Source: Symsagittifera roscoffensis
Lineage: Eukaryota > Xenacoelomorpha > Acoela > Convolutidae
Reading direction: 5' to 3'
Assembly: GCF_963678635.1 (NCBI RefSeq)
Contig: NC_087070.1
Location: forward strand, 46,791,467 to 46,855,466
DNA: 64,000 bases
The translations under genes were made by a program, and so were the position numbers. The notes under the pieces are model-generated. The model saw nothing but the letters and a program-made list of their open reading frames with translations, ran no database searches and was not told the DNA's origin. Positions 45,300-57,762 of this stretch are shown one piece after another. How positions within the stretch are numbered: position 1 is the stretch's first letter; every line of letters begins with the position of its first letter.

Positions 45300-48200
45300 A
45301 TCGTTAGCCGACGTATCACTCCTGGTCGCGTTCCAACGAGCGTTCGCTTCTTAAAATGTCCTCAGCGCTTTCGCCCGGTCACTTTCTTTAGCTGGCTCTA
45401 CCTCTGACTTGAACATAGGACTGACTTCTCTACTGTTTTGGCCCTTTCTTGCAAACTTTTGAAAAGTTTGTGAGGTTATCTGATTGACCAGTCAGGCGAT
45501 AACTGATTTTGAGGTTATCGCCTGACTGGTCAACCCGTCTTTTCAACTGTGATGCGGTGAGGGCTGAACGCTCCAAGTGTTCCTTATCTAAACGATCAGA
45601 GTTTTTAATGAACTTGCCCCTTAATATTTTGTGCTTCGAATGGAGAGCATTTTATCGTTTTTAGCTTACTCCACCCGAGATCCCAAATTATTGTGCTAAG
45701 ACCAAGTTTTATTGATGTGACATTTTCATCCAATAACAAAACTCCCAGTCTTCGTTTGATGGTTTGAATGGTTCGCTCAACCAGGCCACATCCCCGATTT
45801 TTTGTTCGATATTATATTCAGTACTAAACTTTTTCATTGTTTTGCCTTTAAATCCCGAGAACTGATCAGTTTTTATTAATTCAAGTATTCCGTGTGTATC
45901 AATATAAGTACGCAGAAATTTCACCGATGACTTTCCCCCAGTCGATTTTGTTATTTTTACTGAAGGAAATTTAGAATATCTATCTATAGCTGTGAGCAGG
46001 TAAATTTTCTTCCCCTTTTTATCTTCTAAGGGGCCCACATAATCTAATTGCAGTTCCTGACCCGGCTGCGTAAGCAGTGGAAGTGGTTTTGACACATTTT
46101 TTGGTATTATATATTTAACGTTCTTACCATAGCGAGTACAGCTACGACATTCCTCTGCAATATTCACAATATCTTTGTGCATATGTGGCCACCACAGATA
46201 TCGAGATACGTCCAACATGGCTTCTTGTCCTGGGTGGCCCCGGTGAATTCGTTTCAACATTGCAGGACGCAGTTGTCCTGGAACGGCTAATCTCCCATCT
46301 ACTACGATGCAATCGTCTACAACGGCCATTTGATGCCAGAGTGAATTCGTGTAGGGCCCCATCATCTCGAAAGAGTGGCGATATTTCCGTTCTATCACTC
46401 TCCTTAACCTATCCATTCAAGTATCCTCCGTTGTTAGTTCGGCAAATAGATTTCGGTCGAAAAGCTTCGACAAGTTGTGCAGGTTATTGTCTTCTAGTTG
46501 TTCTGCTTGTCGGAATTCTTCTTTTCTGGATTTCCTATCGCTTTTCCGTCCACCAACTAGACTAATCTCAGGGCTTGATATGGGGCTGTCAGCCGTAAGG
46601 TCCACTTCTATAACTTTCAAATCGTTTCTTTCTGGTATGTTCTTTTGTGGACTGGAAATGTATGTTGACGCTTCTAGCTCCAGCAAACTCCCCGGTATCA
46701 CTTTGTCTGCCCATTCTGACCCTACTAAGCCCCAGAAGGATGTTAGCCTTTTGGGCTCTGATTGTGGGGTCCCTGAATGTGTTGGTGTTGATGTTGATTG
46801 TCCTGAATCCCTTCTCTGATTAGCGATATCCATTTTCCGCCATTCAACCGGTGGTATATCATCCTCTGAACTGTCTGATTCATGTCCTCGTTGTACTGTT
46901 CTCGTTATCTGATATAACGTTTCAGTCTCCTGTTTCAGCAGTTGATCTCTAATTCTTTCTCGTTCCACTATTTTCACTGTCTTTTTTGGTTTTTCCTCCA
47001 TTCTACTTTTTCTTTCTTGATATTGTTTTCTAGTATTGTCGACCGACTTTTTGCAATGAGAACGTTTGCTTAAAATGTTTGGCTCACAATTTGAGAGACT
47101 TGAGTTTGGACCGTTTTTGTTCCGGTCGAGCTCTGTTCATTTTTTGAACAGAACGGTTGCTATAGCAACCGTGGGATGACGTATCGTTTAATTCGCTCAA
47201 TGTGTCTCTCAATCCAGAATGTTCTAGAATATTTTCATTCTGATTTGTGTTTACTGTATCATTTAGCCGACTGCTTAAGCAGTCAAGTGCTTTATGAAAA
47301 TATTCAATCGACGCTACAACGAACTTTTCATCTAAGTATGTCTCTGGCCACGGTTCCCCGTTTGGCTCTCTTGACATATAGTCCACAATCCCCATGTCTT
47401 TACCTGTATATTATATGTATCACTCTAAATTGGTAAGGTAATAGCCTATCTACCCACCTAGTGAGTCGGGATTGGTACGTTTTGTTAGATTTATATTCTC
47501 CTAGTGCTGATGTAAGAGCTTTATGGTCTGTAGCTTGAATGAATTCTTTCCCCAGTAGATAGTGTTTAAATCTGCGAGCAGTTCTAACTCGTTTGTCGAA
47601 TACTTGTTTCCTTGAGCGTTAAGATAACGTGATGCGAAGGCAATAAGAACCCATTCGTTATCATCTGTTTTCTGTTCTAAAGTTGCTCCAATACCACTGT
47701 GACTTGCATCACATTTACCCGAGTATCCTTTTTGGGGTCATAACAATGAATTTGTGCGATCTTTGCCACCGCCTTTTTTATTTTTTCGAAAATCAGAGAG
47801 TGCTGTTCCCCCCATTGGAATTTTTTCACGGGCAATTTAACATTTTCATTTTCTTTTTCTCGTTTTCTTCTCTTAACAACGGTCTGAGCTGATCGGTTAA
47901 GCTCGCAGCGTTAATGATGAATTTAGAAAGATGGTTAATACTACCCATAAAGGATCTCAATTGTTTTACAGACTTCGAGTGTTGCAATTTTTATTATTGC
48001 CCCTGTCTTGGTGATTTTTGGAGTTATTCCTTTGGGAGTAAGTTTGTGACCTAACTAGTTCACCTCTGTTTGAAAGAGTGCGCATTTTTTCAGTTTTAAC
48101 GCTAGATTTTCATCATCCAATTTCTTTAAAACGTCGGTTACTAGCTGTTCTTGTTCGTACTTTTCCCCCTTTGATACGATCAGAATGTCATCCAGAAAGC

Positions 48201-49290
48201 AGAAAGTTTTTTTGCATGATTTAGTGTTCGATCCATGGCTTTTTGAAATTATGCAGGCATGTCTGCTAGTCCGTAGAACCCGGTTAGAAACCTATATGTT
48301 CCTGTTGCCTACCCACCCACTATGTTGAAATTACACTGCTTAGCTGTTTCAGCATTTAGTCTAATTTGACTATAAGCGTATTTCAAATCCAATACCATGA
48401 AATACAACGTACCGGCTGTATTGGCAGTTACAATTTGGCTTACTCCATCCAATAGTTCATCCACATTCGGCATCTGATATTTGATGTTAAACAGTTGCCT
48501 ATTTATGGGTTTTGCATCTAACGCCACTTTAATGGAATCGTCTTTCTTTACGGTAATTACTATTGGAGCAATGAAACAGTCACTTGTGCATTTTTCAAGT
48601 TTTGATATATGACCCTCTGATTCAGCTTGCACTCTTTCTTGTATAATCTTCCTACCTTTTTCTTGAATGGGGCATAGTGGGTATTTGAAATTTGTGTTCA
48701 CCACGTGATTTTTTTATTCCCCTTTTCGATCAAATAGGGACTGGAATTTTTGGTAAAATTGATGTTTCATACCTTCAGACTGCTCGCACAGTAGCACGTC
48801 AAACCTGGATTTTTGTGAAGGTGTAGACTTCTGTTATGTATGTTTTCCCACTTTTCCTTGTAAATCTAATCCCAGAATACGTTGTGCTCGGCGTTCTGTC
48901 ACTAATAACTATGAGTCTGGCACTTCCCACCCCGCTGACCTTATATTAGTACATAATGCTCCTAGTATTTGAATTGGTTGCTTGTTATAATAAAAAAACT
49001 GTGTCGTCAGGTTCAGCTCTTCAGCTGGAATGAATTTTATCTTTGGAGCTCCCTCCATCAGTTGTTTTGTTGTTGTCCAATTCAGAAACGATACTGGACT
49101 TCCCATATCGATCGTCTTATTTATAATATGTTTGTCGTTTCTTACCAACGCTTTCAATGCTTTGATTTGGTGTGATTTTGGGTCTCTTCTGATGTCAATT
49201 TTTCGAACATCCTTTGTATTTTTATCTTGTATTATTATTCCAACTTTTCCAGGCGAATCACGTAATCTGGGTTCGACCACCATGATTTCA
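45300..49290 (-). pseudogene. Gypsy pol region (protease, RT, RNase H, integrase), fossil
   Basis: Landmarks in minus-strand order: a protease-like DMGSPVSFLNW stretch, reverse transcriptase landmarks NIKYQMPNVDELLD and YFMVLDLKYAYSQIRLN, an RNase H region, then the integrase zinc-binding H-H-C-C segment (HRGHPGQEAML then ECRSC) and the core LDYVGPL and TAIDRYSKFP. These place it in Ty3/Gypsy. The region is interrupted several times and cannot yield a polyprotein as it stands. Basic and Ser/Thr-rich sequence between the RT and integrase parts and after integrase has no recognised domain. Confidence 0.88.
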
Positions 49291-49318
49291 AACTCCTCGC
49301 AGGAATCAAAACTGTGAA

Positions 49319-50440
49319 TTAAGTTGCACTCTTCCTCTGAGCTACATTTTTTTCAGCAATCTTCTTCACTTGATTCGATCGACACATTTTTGCAAAATGG
49401 TTTTGCTTATTACAGCTTTTACACGTTTTTTCCATAGCTGGACAATTTTTCAGATGTCCTTCTCCAAATGTTCTACCACATCTGGTACATGTTTTTTTTT
49501 CAGTTCTGATTTTTGTGTCTTTGTTATCGTTCCATTTCTTTTTGAATTGATCTCGATTCGATCTCCTGTAATTTTGAGTTTTATTTCCAAATGCCATAAT
49601 TGGCTCTTGTTTTATTTTAATCTCAGGCCCAGAGAGTTGTCCTCCATTTGAGCTTCCCACTACCAATTTCTGAAACGCTTGTGTCGTTTGCTTACTTTGT
49701 TCAAAATTAATAGCCTGTTTGAGTACTTCATCTGGTGCGAAAGTTTCAAATGTCAATGTGTCTTGGAGTGCAGTCTTCTTCATTCGTGATATGAATAGAT
49801 CTCGCACCAATTCTTCCTCCAATCCACCCAATTCGGCCGTAGCTGCTTGTGCAGTTAAAGCCGCATGAAAAGACTCCAAAACCTCTCCGGATTCTTGTGT
49901 TCTGGTGAATAATCCGTATCTCTCGTACGTAATGTTTTTCGTCTTTTCAAATGATACTTTAGCCAATCTCACTATATCTCTGATCTCAAGTTTTGATATT
50001 TCATTATTGGGAATTTTCTGTACGAATTTCTGCTTTCCTTCTGTGCCTAACACCAGAAATAAACGAGACGTAAGTCGCTTTTGAACTTCGGTGTAAAACA
50101 TATTATGTCCTACCTTGGGTCCGCGTTCCCTTAACTCTTCGTTTTCGAGTATTACTTTGTCTCTTCTTAGTCTATCTCTCGCCTCCCGATCCGTTACTGC
50201 CTGAGCAGTTTCATTTTCTTCTGGAGTTTCAGGGCGGGGCATTGGCTCATCAATGACTTCTTTCGGTTCTTCTAGTAATATCTCAAGATTCACACTTTCT
50301 TTGACCGTCACTGCTAGCATAAATTGATCCAACCAAATTTTGAAATTCCACGGTGGATCCGAGCTAGCTGAGGTCCAGAACACTGGGATACCCATGTCCG
50401 TTCGATCATCCTGTGCCATGAAACCTGCTGGCTGCGCCAA
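49319..50440 (-). CDS. Gypsy gag (fossil element)
   Basis: Open over 373 codons from an ATG near the primer-binding site. The middle is alpha-helical, capsid-like sequence without obvious landmarks. The C-terminal part has paired cysteine/histidine knuckles (CTRCGRTFGEGHLKNC and CKSCNKQNHFAKMC), typical of nucleocapsid. It belongs to an element that is otherwise broken. Confidence 0.88.
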   Translation of the reverse strand: MAQPAGFMAQDDRTDMGIPVFWTSASSDPPWNFKIWLDQFMLAVTVKESVNLEILLEEPKEVIDEPMPRPETPEENETAQAVTDREARDRLRRDKVILENEELRERGPKVGHNMFYTEVQKRLTSRLFLVLGTEGKQKFVQKIPNNEISKLEIRDIVRLAKVSFEKTKNITYERYGLFTRTQESGEVLESFHAALTAQAATAELGGLEEELVRDLFISRMKKTALQDTLTFETFAPDEVLKQAINFEQSKQTTQAFQKLVVGSSNGGQLSGPEIKIKQEPIMAFGNKTQNYRRSNRDQFKKKWNDNKDTKIRTEKKTCTRCGRTFGEGHLKNCPAMEKTCKSCNKQNHFAKMCRSNQVKKIAEKNVAQRKSAT

Positions 50441-50738
50441 ATGGTAAGGTGTTGTAATGCTATACGCTCATTTGAAAATGATATAGTTCCAAGAGTTTAA
50501 TTCAAACCGAAACATTGTTTTCTTTCATGATCTACGGTTCCGTGAACCAGCTCGGTAAACGTATCTTGGTACGCAGAGCTCAACAACTAACTAAAGTCTA
50601 AACAGCGATCAACACTGCGTGACCTTGGCATATCTTAAAAACATTATATATATAATTACAGATACCGATATGCGTTCCAAGGTTAGTGTGCAGCGAGGTT
50701 AACATGGTTACTGCACATGCAGTATGTGCTGCACCACA
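50440..50738 (-). repeat. 5' LTR of the Gypsy element
   Basis: Minus-strand LTR beginning TGTGGTGCAGCACAT and ending CCTTACCA. Partner of 43990-44283. Confidence 0.92.
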
Positions 50739-50989
50739 ATGGGTTTTTGAAAAACATTCAAAAAACAAAGCTTAAACGTTGAGACAACTTTAATCTGGTG
50801 TTTTGAGATACTCGATTTGGTCTTCTAAGTTTTCAATTTTGAGCTGAACATAGTTCTCACCTTTCTTCATTAATCGTTGATTTCTAATTGATCATTCAAT
50901 CTCTTAAGGGGAAAAATTAGCCAATCGTGCCAAATTAGAATAGATTAAGGTTAAATGTGTTCCTCATCTTTTTAGTATCCATTAGGGTA

Positions 50990-51450
50990 CTTGAAACCAA
51001 CCGGGTTGACAAAAATGCTCAAGTCATACAGTTAGCATACTATGGAAAATGTATGACTAGCATTTTTTCAAGAAAAAAAATTTTTTTTGATTTTTTTTGT
51101 CTATTTCAACAAGTTTGGAGATTAACGTATGGCAGCTGCCTAGCTTTATGAGCATTATAACAAACTTAAACTCTTTTTTTTCAATACAAATAGTTTTTTT
51201 TTAGTTTTAAAAAATGGTAGTCATAAATTTCCTACAGTATGGGAACTGTATGACTAGCATTTTCTGTCCATGGCGGTCCGGGCACATAAAAATTAAACCC
51301 TTACATGACGATAGAGGAAATGGCATACTATAATTTACTCCTTAATGTACGGCTAGTAAGCTTTTTTGAACATGAAGTTTACACCGGCTGTTTTTTTTTC
51401 AATTTTTTATAGGTTTTGTATGTTAAATTGTATGACTAACGTTTTTTTAT
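50990..51450. repeat. GTATGACTAGCATTTT word repeats
   Basis: The word GTATGACTAGCATTTT or a variant occurs near 51050, 51248 and 51430, with related ATACAGTTAGCATACTATGG and GTACGGCTAGTAAGC forms. Similar ATGCTAGTC words are at 55990-56045 and 36400. It may be another word-terminus element, but ends are not clear. Confidence 0.45.
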
Positions 51451-51649
51451 GGAGTTCAATCCCTATCAACAAAATGACACAAAATCGCATCAGATTTGTT
51501 GCTATATTAAGGCTGGCCCTAAATTAATTACTACATCAAATATAAATTTGTACAAATGCTCTTTTGCATCAGGTTGTGACATCATATAGTCTAATGGAGA
51601 CAAACACAAAAGAAGTATGAAGCTAAATGAGTTTATGGCTCGTGGTGAA

Positions 51650-51884
51650 GGGGAGCGGTGGTGAAGTGGTTACGTCTCCGCCTCTCAATCGAAAGGTCGG
51701 ATGTTCGAGGCCCACCATGATCCGTGCTCGTTGCTTGAGGGTGAAGCAACATTACCCAGCCCAGAAAAATAACCAAAAAAAATTGCATGTAGTTCTTAAA
51801 CAGGGGCACAACAGCGGTTCGCCGTGATGAGCTGTACAGCTCTTGTGTTGGTCCTTTCCCCCGTGGATAAATGGTCTTAAAATG
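51650..51884 (+). mobile_element. SINE family A, longest copy with tRNA-like head
   Basis: Head 51650-51716 has A box TGGTGAAGTGG and B box ATGTTCGAGGCC at tRNA spacing (RNA polymerase III internal promoter). The body that follows is shared with 406-582 and 22364-22548. No coding potential. The 3' end lies near GGATAAATGGTCTTAAAATG; target duplications were not identified. Confidence 0.88.
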
Positions 51885-52114
51885 GTTTTTGCTTCCTTGA
51901 AAATATGTATTTTTTCAAATTTCAAAAGGTCAAATTCTGCTTCTTTACTGCTTGGATACAATTGTTGCTTCCGATCAATGGGATCAAATCACTTTTACCT
52001 GAAATAAAAAATTACTTAAGAATAAAAAGTACTGGCACTGTTTTCGACAAGGAGCATTTTTTCATAAACACAATCAGCTGAAACTGACATTATGGTGCTT
52101 TATTTCCTTCATCA
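51885..52114. other. unassigned spacer
   Basis: Nothing recognised. Confidence 0.3.
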
Positions 52115-52690
52115 CAAAAGGCGGATATTGGATTTTTCCTTGAAGAAACAGGAGGTATATCTTTTTTTTTTGCTACAAACATTAGTTGATACTTTATTTG
52201 GGGTCAAATACATCTCATGTTGAAAACCTTTCAGCCGTGATTCAAATTCCAAAAATTTTAAAAACGTTTGTGTAAAGAGAATTTTTCAAAAAATTTGTCG
52301 ACTTTTCCAGGTTGATCACATTGAATTTCCGAGCTCCCTCAGTTCACTATAAAGATCATAAATTGACCAAACTTTCTACGTTCAGAGTAAATTTTTGAAA
52401 AGAATTTTCAGGCGAGCGCTTTTCCCTTAAAAATAGTAGGCGCCGAATGCATTTTTAGGACAATTTGAGGTGGTTCTATTATGATTGTTTTAGTTAATTT
52501 TTCTTTTTATGCTAAGCATACCATTGCCTAAGTTCAACAGGCAATGTTATGCTTAGCAATCTCCTTTGGATGAGTGCGCTCAGTGTTATGGCATAATTCG
52601 AAAAAAACACACATTTTGTTTGAGCTCTTCTCTTTATTTTGCTTTATTTTAAGTTTTGTTTAGAAATTTAAGAAAATTTCTAAACCGTGA
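52115..52690 (+). repeat. dispersed repeat, copy without HINE
   Basis: Second copy of 42405-43485, same orientation. It runs through the position where the first copy carries its HINE, and includes the MITE fragment at 52285-52480. The two copies flank the Gypsy element about 10 kb apart. Confidence 0.8.
52285..52480 (-). mobile_element. CAGGGGCG MITE fragment
   Basis: Matches 42560-42765: AATTTGTCGACTTTTCCAGG, GAGCTCCCTCAG, GCGAGCGCTTTTCCC, AGTAGGCGCCGAATGC. Confidence 0.65.
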
Positions 52691-53919
52691 AGACGCATTC
52701 AACGAAAGATACGAATGATTTTTTGAAGTAAATGATACGGTTCCTATAAGTTCCTCTTTTTGGAAAGTGTTTGGAATTAAGTCAATATCTTATATTAAAC
52801 TCAAGCACTTTGTAAATTGGGAATATGATTTTCATAAATAACAAAGAAATTGCAAGCTTCAATGAATATGGCTAATTCCTTAGATACTAAATTAATCCAT
52901 AGGAAGCATTTGATCTAGAATGCTTTCTTTCCGCTTTCTTTGCGACTACGATTAAACGTGATCATTCGATTCAGTTATGAATTTGATTTTGAAATAAGCA
53001 AGTTGAACTGTCGCTGTTCAAGAAGCACAGAATGTTCCGAACACACAAAATGAAGTTCAGATGTTTAGGTGATACGGAAAAAGACATAAAATGCGAGTTT
53101 TAATTTTTTTCAAAATTTTTCTCTTTTCTGGTGTTTGTTTTGGATAAAAAGGGCAAAAGAATTCAAAAAAGCGCTGGTAAGACTGGTTACTGAAGCTGGA
53201 TGTAGTCTGAAAAGTCCACTTTGTTACTTCTTCTTAATAAGTAATTTATTCTTGCAAGATAGCTCAGACCAATTTTTCTCGACATCTATAAAATTGTTTT
53301 TTTTTGGAATCCAAATTCAGACCAATAAGACTTAATTATGCTACCACACATAATTTTTTGAGATCCCTTTGTCAGAACAATAACTTACAATCTCCTTAAA
53401 TATAAATTTTTTATAAGTTCTCCGTAGAATGTTTAAATTATGGAACATGAGATGAGTTCGCTTTGCTATTTCAATGAGATCTAGAATTCAGTCCGTTCGT
53501 CACGCTTGATTTTTCGGCAGATAGATTCGTGTAAAGTAAAACAACTTACATGCAAAATTATTGAGTAGAAAAGTTGGTGAACGCTCGACTACCATGAAAC
53601 TTGAATAGCCTAAAAGTTTTAAACACAAAAATCTGACCAGAAAAAATTTGATAGCCTTTTTCTCAGAAACTTAAAACAACGATCAGTTTCTGCGCAAATC
53701 AAAGCTTGCATTTCTGAGAAAAAAAAATGAGAAATCAGCGTGCAAAAGAAACTCCTTGACAAGAAAATCGTGATCAGTCAGTCCCATCCACACCTGTAAT
53801 CGCTTGAACCAAACAATGATCGCCGCGCAAATTTTGAAGTGTGCTATGTGATAAGAAGTTCTTGAAATGGCATTGTTCTGGAAGTTTTGTAAAAATTCAA
53901 CCGAATGAGGTTGATTTTT
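52691..53919. other. non-coding stretch
   Basis: No gene recognised. 53560-53780 shares words with 28800-28990 (GCTCGACTACCAT, TTTCTCAGAAAC, GCAATTCTGAGAAAA-like, GATCAGTCACGCCCG-like), so it is another dispersed repeat. Confidence 0.35.
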
Positions 53920-54451
53920 GTTCCGACTTTCGATACGAAAGTAACGGAATATTTGTGCGCGGGGTGGGTTTTTTTTTCTTCAGACAAATTTCGACTTTTT
54001 AACTAGCCATTTTTGACGGAATTTTTTTATATCCTTCAAAAAGTATTGTTGTCCTGAGCTTAAATTTGAAAAGATATTTCACCTGTGATCAGTTTTTGTA
54101 AAATTATTGGGGTTGAAAAGTTGCCATTTTGGCCAATTTGGGACAATTAACGCGCGGAATATTCCGCGCTATTAACGCGTAAGCGAAGATTTAATCCGTC
54201 TTAGAAATCGTTCCAAATTGTTTGAAAGAAGCCTATTTGCCATAATTGATTTGTTGCAAGGAGCGAAATTTATCTTTTGTGTTTAATATGGCGTGTGGGG
54301 AGATGATTTTTATTTAAAAAATTCAAATTGTAGAAAAAAAAATTTCATTTTGTTTTATTTCATTTAATTTCTTAAATGTCATTACTGCTCCATAAACATT
54401 AAAAGGCGGTCGGAACATTCAGGGCTTCGCCCTGGTACGAGCAGTCTTGTT
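53920..54451 (+). mobile_element. HINE-type element, first copy of a dimer
   Basis: Textbook member: 5' end GTTCCGACTTTCGATACGAA with hairpin ACTTTCGATACGAAAGT. Asymmetric inverted repeat partner GGTCGGAAC (about 54408-54416) lies ~35 bp before the 3' end. Terminal hairpin CAGGGCTTCGCCCTG is followed by AGCAGTCTTGTT. 532 bp, no coding potential. Confidence 0.95.
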
Positions 54452-54539
54452 TTGATTTCAAATTGATTACAAAGCAATATCCCTACTGCCAGAATATGTT
54501 ACATTTATGCCTGATTACAGATACACAACTTTTGTTGTT
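54452..54539 (+). repeat. 88-bp spacer shared with the 12.7 kb dimer
   Basis: Matches the reverse complement of 12694-12781 at about 85 of 88 positions. Confidence 0.92.
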
Positions 54540-55063
54540 GTTCCGACTTTTGATACGAAAGTAACGGAAATTTTTGTGCTCGGGGTGGGTTTTTTTTTTG
54601 TCTTCAGACAAACTTCGACTTTTTAACTAGCCATTTTTGACGGAATTTCTTAAATATCATTCGAAAGGTTTTGTTGTCCTGAGCTCAAATTTGAAAAGAT
54701 ATTTCACCTGTGATCATTTTTCGTAAATTTAAAGGTTGCCATTTTGGCCAATTTGGGACAATTAACGCGCGATATAATTCGCGCTATTAACGCGTAAGCG
54801 TAGAGTTAATCCGTCTTAAACTTGTTCCAAATTGGTTGAAAGAAGCTTATTTGCCATAATTGATTTGTTACAAGGAGCAAAATTTATTCTTTTGTACTTC
54901 AAAAGGCGTGTGGGGTGATGATTTTTATTTAAAATTTCAAATTTAAGAAAAAAAAATTCATTTTATTTTATTTCAATTAATTTTTTAAAGTTATTACTGC
55001 TCCATAAACCTTAAAAGGCAGTCAGAACATTCAGGGCTTCGCCTTGATCCGAGCAGTTTTGTT
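54540..55063 (+). mobile_element. HINE-type element, second copy of a dimer
   Basis: Full-length, same orientation as 53920-54451. 3' end CAGGGCTTCGCCTTG with AGCAGTTTTGTT. Equivalent to 12162-12693 inverted. Confidence 0.95.
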
Positions 55064-55177
55064 ATATTTGGCAGTGTTAATCGCACACTCTCCTGCTTTA
55101 ACTCAAGCAAATTTATGCGCAGTCATGCTCTGAGTTTAATTGAATAAACACATGGGTTGTATTGATTGAATAAACAT

Positions 55178-55415
55178 TTATTTAATAAACTCATAGATGG
55201 TCGGATGAGCGCAACAAAATTCCAATTGAAAGGCTCTGTGCCTGCCTTCTACTGATTTTTCAGCCATCTGATCGCGGTTTTTTGCTGCTTTTTTAATCTG
55301 GAACCACAGCTTTTTGCAAAACTGGCGAGACCCGCACGTTCTATGGTTTTTCTTCGCAACCCAAAATGACTCAAAATAGTTCACATAATCTTTCAATGGG
55401 CAATTAAACGACTCT
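55178..55415 (-). pseudogene. MULE transposase, C-terminal fragment
   Basis: Minus-strand open stretch with DYVNYFESFWVAKKN and EGRHRAFQLEFCCAHPTIYE. This parallels the MULE/FLYWCH-type transposase C-terminus (YFED...WI, then TNN-x-EGWH-x-F, then HP-x-IW-x-FI). The TNN part is degraded to AEKS. Everything upstream is missing. Related but not identical to 61502-62285. Likely an old DNA-transposon relic. Confidence 0.55.
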
Positions 55416-57762
55416 TAACGAACCGAAAGCATAGCACATTAAGAACTATTTTAAAGTCTAATTCCAGTATCAGTCCATCGGAATCAAAAAGCTTTAGCAG
55501 GACGCGCGTTTTTGTATCTTTCTGTTAATCAGAGCCAGTAAAAATTGCTGAACTTTGCGCCAGTTTGCCTTATCGAATAGAAAAAAGCATCTTTTAATTA
55601 GAACAACGGCAATTTTTTGAAAGTCTTGATAAATAATTTTCAAAAACCACTACAACTTGCTATTGCTACAATTTGGACTATTTTTCCCTCAATTGTCGGA
55701 AACGTCTCAAAAAAAGTCTGAGCTTCTTCTTTGATTGTGCATTTGAACAGGAGTGAAGAACTTGACGAGAAGAGTTTCATTATCTCAAAAATATCACTAC
55801 GGTCTTAAAAAATAGTTTTTTTTTTCAAAGGTACCAAACTTCAAGTCTCTAGAATCACCAATTTTACCATGCATTATTTTACAAATGTCGTGCATTATAA
55901 ACGTTTTTGCTTCAATATCGTCGAATGCTACGAATTATCTCCTGGTGCAAATTGTGTAAAATAATTAACTTTCAATATTTTTGAGTTTTTTTTCTTCAAA
56001 TTATATGCTAGTCAAACCACTTTAAAACCTTTTATGCTAGTCTAGTTTTATGCGAGTTGATACGGGTAGTTTCCTTTTTCTATAAGATTTTCGATTTTTT
56101 TTGAATGAAAATTGAGAACGGCTCTTCCACATCCCCCCGAATTTGAATTGCAAGTTTGAAAACCTATTTCAACATTGTCAGTAAGCAATGAGATGTTGCT
56201 TGAAAAACAAACCAATAACTCTGAAAAGATTAATTCTTCATACTTTACATCGTAATATCACGCATTTAGCCGTTATAACACGTAAACTTTGAAAGTGAAA
56301 AACTTTGGGGAGTGTAAAAGAACCTTATGAGCATTTAGTCACCAAGTTAATTTTGAAACTAGTTCTTAAAATTAGCAAGAGATATTGCAGAAAATAGAAG
56401 TTGCTGGTTTTCACTTTAAGTTTTTTGTTAGAACTGTCAATCTGTCATGGATTGATTTTATGACATCTTAGTCAAATATATAATTTGTACTGAAATTTTT
56501 TTTCGAACTGGTGTTGCCAGTTCAAATATTGGCGAGAAATAGGATTTTACAATCAATATCTTGATTTTTTGATTCACTCAAATACATGAAACAGAACTTG
56601 CTATTTCAGACAGGGACATTGCAGCTAATTGTAAGTTTATTTCGTATAAAATATTAATGAAATATTCTAGACGTTGAGATTTAACCTCTTTTTTGATAGT
56701 GGCTGGTGCGGTTTAAAGCAAAGAAAAGAAAAGTAGTCAGCGTTGTTTGAAGAATCTCATATCGAGTCCGAATCTGTTTTAAAACCAGCATGAACTTTAT
56801 CCTTTGTTGTCGAATCTCGAAATAATATTTCTGTTTTTCATGCTCAATTGGAACTGTCTGGTTGATTTTATTTTTGGTACAATTTTCATGATGATTGACA
56901 TAACTTGAGCGCATCACCAGACCCGTTGCAAAAAGTCGGCGACAAAATTGGCTTCACTCGGATGCTAAAAAAGACACACATGGCGCCTGAATCAGGATTT
57001 CCCCCTCACAAGAAATGTCAAAATTAGTGTCCATCACATTTTCCTGCTTTTTTCCCCCTCAAGCGTATAGAGTTCGAATATTTCATTACTAACAACGACT
57101 GGTAAAAATATATAACCTCCTTTCAACCTTTCTTTTTACAACAAATGACTTATTGAAAAACAAATATCTCCTCCGTTGGTCGGAACTTCAAATTGTTCTG
57201 TTAATATGATTTTGGTAGTCAAATTATCCATCACTGGGTAAAATTGAGGGTACCAGACAATTTAGCAGAGGAAACGAAAGCATATAAAAAAGAAACATGA
57301 TTTGTTAATTCCAACATAAGGTCTTTTTTCCTTCCGATTTTTTTTCTTCAGAGGTGACCTCTCAGATATTGATGCGAGGGCATTTTCATTTGCATTAATC
57401 ATCATTTGAATATTACTTAAAGTTCCGGCTGAAATCACCGCGCTCAATTAGAAATACTGAGTTTTCTTTCGGACTGAATCTGTGACAAAATCAGACTCAG
57501 TTCGAAGTCTTTCTATCATTACCCATGCTATATTAATGAACCAAGGTTGAAGCCCGAAATGAACAGATTGATTAAAACACTTTTTTCTGAGCAAAATTAA
57601 GTAGGTTTTCTATTCTAGTTTGTTTGGGTACTTATCAATTCTTTTTCTTGTTTTTGAAACAATTTCAAAACAGTCGTTTCATACTGATGGCTGTATTTGA
57701 TTTGTGCATATGGCTCTATAATAATTTTTTTAGTTTAGTGTGTCAAAACTGAAACAATAATG
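55416..57762. other. non-coding AT-rich stretch
   Basis: No gene established. Minus-strand ORFs at 56681-56917 and 57262-57447 have no recognised domain; the latter has plausible composition (AVISAGTLSNIQMMINANEN) but no neighbouring exon. Confidence 0.3.

Larger units (their letters stand above)
43990..50738 (-). mobile_element. Ty3/Gypsy LTR retrotransposon, degraded
   Basis: About 6.75 kb on the minus strand, with LTRs of ~295 bp at both ends and a 5-bp target duplication ATGGG (43985-43989, 50739-50743). After the 5' LTR comes a primer-binding-site candidate beginning TGGCGCAGCCAGC. Before the 3' LTR is a polypurine tract AAGGGGAG. Order gag - protease - reverse transcriptase - RNase H - integrase is that of Ty3/Gypsy. 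The two LTRs differ at about 18 of ~290 aligned positions (near 6%), so the insertion is not recent. Gag reads open; the pol region is broken, with roughly half a dozen interruptions, and I judge the element a fossil. Confidence 0.93.
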
